64,000 nt of DNA from Pelotomaculum thermopropionicum SI. Its GTDB lineage: Bacteria; Bacillota; Desulfotomaculia; Desulfotomaculales; Pelotomaculaceae. The DNA lies in NCBI GenBank assembly GCA_000010565.1, contig AP009389.1, positions 2,108,001-2,172,000 on the forward strand, read 5' to 3'. Positions within the stretch are counted from its first letter, which is position 1, and every line of letters begins with the position of its first letter. The notes under the pieces are model-generated. The model did no database searches. It had not been told where the DNA came from and saw nothing but the letters and a program-made list of their open reading frames with translations. Below, one piece after another: positions 62,892 through 64,000 of the stretch. The translations under genes were made by a program, and so were the position numbers.

Positions 62892-63521
62892 CTAAATATA
62901 TTTTGCCAGTTCCTCCCACCGGTCGATCAGGCCGTCCGGTTTTAGCTGCGCCAGTTCCTCCCTGGTTCCCAGTCCCCAGGTGACGGCCAGGGTGCGGGTG
63001 CCGGCCCTTTGCCCGGCTAAAACGTCGAATTTGCTGTCGCCCACGTAAATTGACCGGGCCGCCGCCGTTCCCAGGCGCTTAAGGGCGATCAAAAGCGGTT
63101 CCGGGTCCGGCTTGTGCCTGGAAACATCGTGGGCGGTAACTACCACATCCATAAAGCTGCCGATCCCGGTCAGGGTCAGGGCCCTGTCCGTCCCGGCCCT
63201 TCCCTTGGAGGTAACCACGCCGAGCTTGATCCCGCATGCTTTAAGCTTCTCCAGAATTTTTAATGTGCCCGGGAAAAGCCTGGTATGCAGATCGTGCTCG
63301 CGAAGGTAATGGCGCTGGTAAAGCTCTTCAAAAAAAGGGCCCTGGCTGCCGGCAAAATGCCTGCCGATATCCTTTAAAGGAAGCCCGATCATCTTTACCA
63401 CTTCGTCGTCGCCCCACGGTATGTTCATCTCCGCAAACACCAGCCGGTAAGTTTTTATAATTAACTGAAGAGAATCAACCAGCGTTCCGTCCAGGTCGAA
63501 TAAAACTGCTTCAGTCTTCAT
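62892..63521 (-). CDS. HAD-superfamily phosphatase (PpaX/Gph-like)
   Basis: 209 aa from ATG 63521, six bases after GAGGG. HAD motif I LFDLDGTLVDS, motif II VVTSKGR, motif III RHKPDPEP with GDSKFDVLAGQRAG. Size and motifs suit PpaX pyrophosphatase or phosphoglycolate phosphatase; which one cannot be told. Confidence 0.85.
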   Translation of the reverse strand: MKTEAVLFDLDGTLVDSLQLIIKTYRLVFAEMNIPWGDDEVVKMIGLPLKDIGRHFAGSQGPFFEELYQRHYLREHDLHTRLFPGTLKILEKLKACGIKLGVVTSKGRAGTDRALTLTGIGSFMDVVVTAHDVSRHKPDPEPLLIALKRLGTAAARSIYVGDSKFDVLAGQRAGTRTLAVTWGLGTREELAQLKPDGLIDRWEELAKYI

Positions 63522-63631
63522 TGCCATCCCTCTAGTTGATTAATCATAAACTTCCTTAATGTCTCACACTTATTTTAACTTACTCATATATTTTAACAAA
63601 GAAATTGAGTTAATTTTATTTAAGGAAAAAC

Positions 63632-63973
63632 ATGCTAAAGTTTAACTTTCTTAAAAAAAGCAGGCCGGCCCTGGCCGCCCCCGGCGCGGCAAAAAGCAAA
63701 AACCTGCTGGAAGTCAAAATCGGAAGCATTCTGGTCAGAATAGCGCGCAGCGCCGGCCGGGCTCCGGAAAACGAGCTGACCGTAGTCCTCCCCAGGGCTG
63801 AAATAAGGTACAGGCGCTACGAAAATGGATGCCTGGCAGAGGAAAAAGAGGTAATCCTAAGCAGCATTACCCTGGCCGACTCGCCTCGCTTTCCGCCAGA
63901 AAAGGCAGACGGCCCGGCCGGGAGGATGCCGCCGCCCCGGCAGCCTCCTTCCGGAACCACTGCCCGCCTGTAG
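63632..63973 (+). CDS. hypothetical protein (113 aa)
   Basis: Not recognised. A short basic N-terminus, a beta-rich centre (LLEVKIGSILVRIAR; NELTVVLPRAEIRYRRY) and a proline-rich tail. TTTAAGGAAAAAC upstream gives a modest ribosome site. Confidence 0.5.
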   Translation: MLKFNFLKKSRPALAAPGAAKSKNLLEVKIGSILVRIARSAGRAPENELTVVLPRAEIRYRRYENGCLAEEKEVILSSITLADSPRFPPEKADGPAGRMPPPRQPPSGTTARL

Positions 63974-64000
63974 ATGTCAAATATTAGATTTTAAATCCGT

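Noticed and set aside
1-64000. CRISPR array, tRNA or rRNA genes
   Set aside because: No regularly spaced repeats, cloverleaf or rRNA-like sequence was found on reading; the array belonging to cas3 should lie outside.

Overview
The window looks like the chromosome of an anaerobic, spore-forming Gram-positive (Firmicutes, Peptococcaceae; Pelotomaculum/Desulfotomaculum-like). The base for this is: a trimeric [FeFe]-hydrogenase HydABC, ETF-linked acyl-CoA oxidation and glutaconate-type CoA-transferases (syntrophic or fermentative acid metabolism); sporulation genes (alpha/beta SASP, a CotF-like coat protein, tiny membrane proteins behind a sigma-K-like promoter); strong GGAGG ribosome sites with many GTG/TTG starts; and moderately GC-rich genes separated by AT-rich gaps. 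The genus is an inference. No rRNA, tRNA or CRISPR array was found.

Left part (1-20 kb): the window opens inside a type I CRISPR cas3, read leftwards and cut by the edge, preceded by a WYL-domain regulator. Then come a YhaM-like exonuclease, an ARPP-1/DUF6569-like protein, a multicopper oxidase plus superoxide dismutase pair, an acyl-CoA dehydrogenase-etfB-etfA operon ending in a clear terminator, a small membrane channel behind a sigma-54 promoter, a PAS-GGDEF-HD-GYP c-di-GMP protein, an amidase/CofE-like/PLP-decarboxylase cluster, glycogen phosphorylase and hypB.

Middle (20-40 kb): the hydCBA operon with its terminator, a CdaR/PucR-type regulator, two tandem miniproteins, a Ski2-like helicase split into two reading frames, an RMD1/YagE-like membrane protein, and an accessory-looking block. 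That block has a SIR2-like gene divergent from a double dynamin-like GTPase (interrupted at an A7 tract), three small coiled-coil or membrane proteins, a 207-bp palindromic element, a CotF-like gene and a complete 1.6-kb insertion sequence with an 18-bp inverted repeat and a 6-bp target duplication. The SIR2/dynamin block is the best candidate for an undescribed, possibly defensive, system.

Right part (40-64 kb): housekeeping and adaptation genes (YitT, SASP, MgtC, acetoin-utilisation/HDAC-like deacetylase, membrane Clp-fold protease, DUF47-Pit phosphate uptake behind a PHO-like box, gamma-carbonic anhydrase, BON protein, a two-component system). Two paralogous CoA-transferase pairs follow, facing away from each other across an 826-bp repeat-bearing gap, then an OFA-type MFS transporter, a DUF2334 deacetylase with FG-GAP repeats, a livF fossil, redox/metal-binding DUF proteins, a HAD phosphatase and small unknowns.
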